Part shown: positions 21,328 through 22,706 of the stretch, one piece after another | Position numbering within the stretch: the stretch's first letter is position 1 | How the letters are laid out: each line of letters begins with the position of its first letter | Notes under the pieces: generated by a model | Told to the model about the DNA's origin: nothing | The model's input: only the letters and a program-made list of their open reading frames with translations | The model's database searches: none | Translations under genes and position numbers: made by a program | NCBI GenBank assembly: GCA_043818215.1 | Contig: JBDRGC010000067.1 | Location: forward strand, 1 to 22,706 | Source: JBDRGC01 sp043818215 | Lineage (GTDB): Bacteria > Chloroflexota > Anaerolineae > Anaerolineales > UBA11858 | Length of the DNA stretch: 22,706 bases | Direction of reading: 5' to 3'

Positions 21328-21491
21328 ATGAACGCATTTTGATACAAAAGTCGCACTTGATTTGACAGCGGGGCGGACCGCAGACAATCAAAACTGGGCA
21401 GCCGAAGGTATACGGGGCTGCAAGGTTAACGCGGTCTGCTGTCGGTAGTCGGTGGTCAGGCTGAAATTGATTGTACTCACTTGTACCGTAA
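21328..21491. other. Spacer between two convergent genes
   Basis: No gene seen. It contains a loose repeat GTCGGTAGTCGGTGGTCAGG (21440-21459) and otherwise nothing recognisable. Confidence 0.5.
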
Positions 21492-21530
21492 TGCAAAAAC
21501 AAACGGCCCAGGCTGATCGCCTGGGCCGTT
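21492..21530 (-). terminator. Rho-independent terminator of the surface-protein gene
   Basis: A perfect 12-bp GC-rich stem AACGGCCCAGGC (21502-21513) / GCCTGGGCCGTT (21519-21530) with a five-base loop. On the minus strand it is followed by a T-rich run (TTTGTTTTTGC). It lies 54 bases past the stop of the minus-strand gene. Confidence 0.85.
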
Positions 21531-21584
21531 GCATAACATCAGATTTGAGTTGTTTAGGACTGGTAGTCCTTTTCCGATTCAGCT

Positions 21585-22349
21585 TTACTCTACCTGTTTT
21601 AAGTAAATGATGATCAAATTCCTGTCACAATCCTGATAAGTATCGAAATAAATTTTGTCCGAAAGCGGCAGCCCGGCTTGATCTAGCACTTGTATCCACA
21701 GCGTATGAGTGGATTCGAGAGGCTCATCCGCCAACTTGACCTCGTAGCCAGCGTCACCATAAGCTACAGCCAGACCTGTTGCCTGTAGTATTGTGGGATT
21801 GCCAATGTTTTTACCTGCCAGGGTTCCTCCCACCTCGATGATCAGCCCTTGCACGTGTGCTCCATTGACATCGAGCACCTGCCCGGCCACGCCCATCCAA
21901 TTGCAACCGAGATCGGGGTGGAAGCTCATAGCAGGAATATAATTGGGGCTTCCATCATGGAGCACAACCGGCATTCCACCAACCGGCTCATCATTGTCAG
22001 TTTCCCCACCGGTATCATCCACCGTCGGAACAGGTGTATCCGCAACTTCTGGCTCTTCCGGCACGCTGGTATTTGTTGGAATTATAGTCGGTACAAGCGT
22101 CCAGGTAGGCGGCAGAACACTGTGCGGTGTTGGGGTTGGTGTATCTAATTCCACTCTCACTGGCATGGTAGGAGGGGGAAAAGGATTATAACCCGTATAA
22201 GGATTCAGAAAAACGGTGAGGAATACAAGTCCCACACAAAGCACCGCCAACAGCACCAACACTGTCAATATATTCCACACAATCCCAGAACGATCTACGG
22301 GTTTTGGCGCTTCTTCTTCTTCGATGTAATCGAAAACATCTTTCTCCAT
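21585..22349 (-). CDS. Membrane-anchored surface protein, Pro/Thr-rich linker
   Basis: A 254-residue protein with a short acidic cytoplasmic start (MEKDVFDYIEEEEAPKP), one membrane helix (WNILTVLVLLAVLCVGLVFL, ~25-44), a long proline/threonine linker (~56-110, PTPTP and PTIIPTNTSVPEEPE), and a C-terminal beta-type domain from GCNWMGVAGQVLDVNGAHV to IIIYLKQVE that resembles carboxypeptidase-regulatory-like folds. Predicted topology is N-in, C-outside. Two cysteines (Cys149 in GCNW, Cys243 in YQDCDRN) might form a disulphide. The start at 22349 has AAGGGAG six bases upstream. Function unknown; it ends at a strong terminator and stands alone. Confidence 0.78.
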   Translation of the reverse strand: MEKDVFDYIEEEEAPKPVDRSGIVWNILTVLVLLAVLCVGLVFLTVFLNPYTGYNPFPPPTMPVRVELDTPTPTPHSVLPPTWTLVPTIIPTNTSVPEEPEVADTPVPTVDDTGGETDNDEPVGGMPVVLHDGSPNYIPAMSFHPDLGCNWMGVAGQVLDVNGAHVQGLIIEVGGTLAGKNIGNPTILQATGLAVAYGDAGYEVKLADEPLESTHTLWIQVLDQAGLPLSDKIYFDTYQDCDRNLIIIYLKQVE

Positions 22350-22479
22350 TTTGATCTCCCTTTCGATGGGGCTTAAGTCGGCAGGCTGCTTACACCTTGT
22401 GAAACGAGAGGCGTGAAAAAATCCGCTTCACGCTGGGTGCATTCCCATATTGTGACATTTAGCTAAAACAAGCCATGAA
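22350..22479. other. Upstream region of the surface-protein gene
   Basis: No gene. It holds the ribosome binding site of the minus-strand gene and a hairpin GCGTGAA (22412-22418) with TTCACGC (22427-22433), which belongs to the CGTGAAA heptad family. No convincing promoter was found. Confidence 0.5.
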
Positions 22480-22642
22480 ATTGTAAATGGTAAATTGTAA
22501 ATGGTGAATGGTAAATGAAATGGCGCGTTGGAAACTTAATTTAGGAATTCAAAGCGCTGACGGTCGGGCGTTAGGCCACAATGGGACCAAAATCGGTCCA
22601 AAAGCATTTACAATTTACCATTCACCATTCACCATTTACAAT
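22480..22642. repeat. Inverted pair of 7-bp (GGTAAAT) arrays at window end
   Basis: Heptads of TGTAAAT, GGTAAAT and GGTGAAT at 22480-22517 and complementary heptads at 22605-22642, around an ~87-bp core. The core includes GGGACCAAAATCGGTCC, a small palindrome. Same family as 1-97. No coding potential in the core. Confidence 0.9.
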
Positions 22643-22706
22643 TCTCCCGGTGATCTGGGATTGCGTTCCGTTACTCCAACCACCGTCACATTTTGGGATT
22701 GCACCC

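Noticed and set aside
1..22706. Window as one composite element bounded by the TAAATGG-type arrays at both ends
   Set aside because: The arrays belong to a common intergenic repeat class and most genes between them are ordinary chromosomal genes. The window edges are probably arbitrary.

Overview
The window most resembles a chromosome segment of an uncultivated Chloroflexota bacterium, class Anaerolineae. This is inferred from gene content and protein style: a pgpH-ybeY-dgkA housekeeping run, mtaB, an acyl-CoA dehydrogenase with its electron-transfer flavoprotein, lipoproteins and proline/threonine-rich surface proteins, GTG and TTG starts, and intergenic regions packed with short repeats. 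No rRNA, tRNA, CRISPR array, phage gene or transposase gene was seen.

Layout. 1-454: heptanucleotide repeats, then a dead copy of the first ~56 bp of uvrB. 455-3164 (+): a PIN-domain toxin-like gene, a small antitoxin-like partner and uvrB, joined by two ATGA overlaps. 3380-4741 (-): a C39-like peptidase with three SH3-like domains. 5160-8419 (-): acyl-CoA dehydrogenase, etfB and etfA, which together move electrons from acyl-CoA oxidation into the respiratory chain. An 8-bp tandem repeat separates the first two. 8420-9101: a gene-free nest of repeats inside repeats. 9102-12800 (+): a membrane-anchored TPR protein, a lipoprotein and mtaB. 12925-13269: a HIT protein. 13300-15742: a dead 5' copy of yqeY, a truncated cytidylyltransferase and an AT-rich multi-membrane-span protein. 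15959-19901 (+): yqeY, pgpH, ybeY and dgkA (nucleotide second messenger, RNA maturation and lipid-carrier functions). 20025-20695: a TumA/TumE-like toxin-antitoxin pair with a clear promoter. 20722-21327: a uracil-DNA glycosylase-family protein. 21585-22349 (-): a membrane-anchored surface protein. The window ends in another inverted pair of heptad arrays.

Two patterns stand out. First, twice in this window (uvrB and yqeY) a foreign-looking cassette lies between a degenerate duplicate of a gene's 5' end and the intact gene. The simplest reading is insertion at a gene start with re-creation of that start. Second, the intergenic DNA is layered. Arrays with a 7-bp period but unrelated sequences recur about a dozen times, often as inverted pairs. 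A ~125-bp two-hairpin element occurs three times. One copy of it has been hit by a 140-bp MITE-like element (15-bp terminal inverted repeats, 11-bp target duplication) and, separately, by a 28-bp palindrome inserted in a hairpin loop. A related palindrome interrupts one arm of another inverted repeat. The empty sites are readable within the same window, so these are direct traces of insertion rather than mere resemblance.
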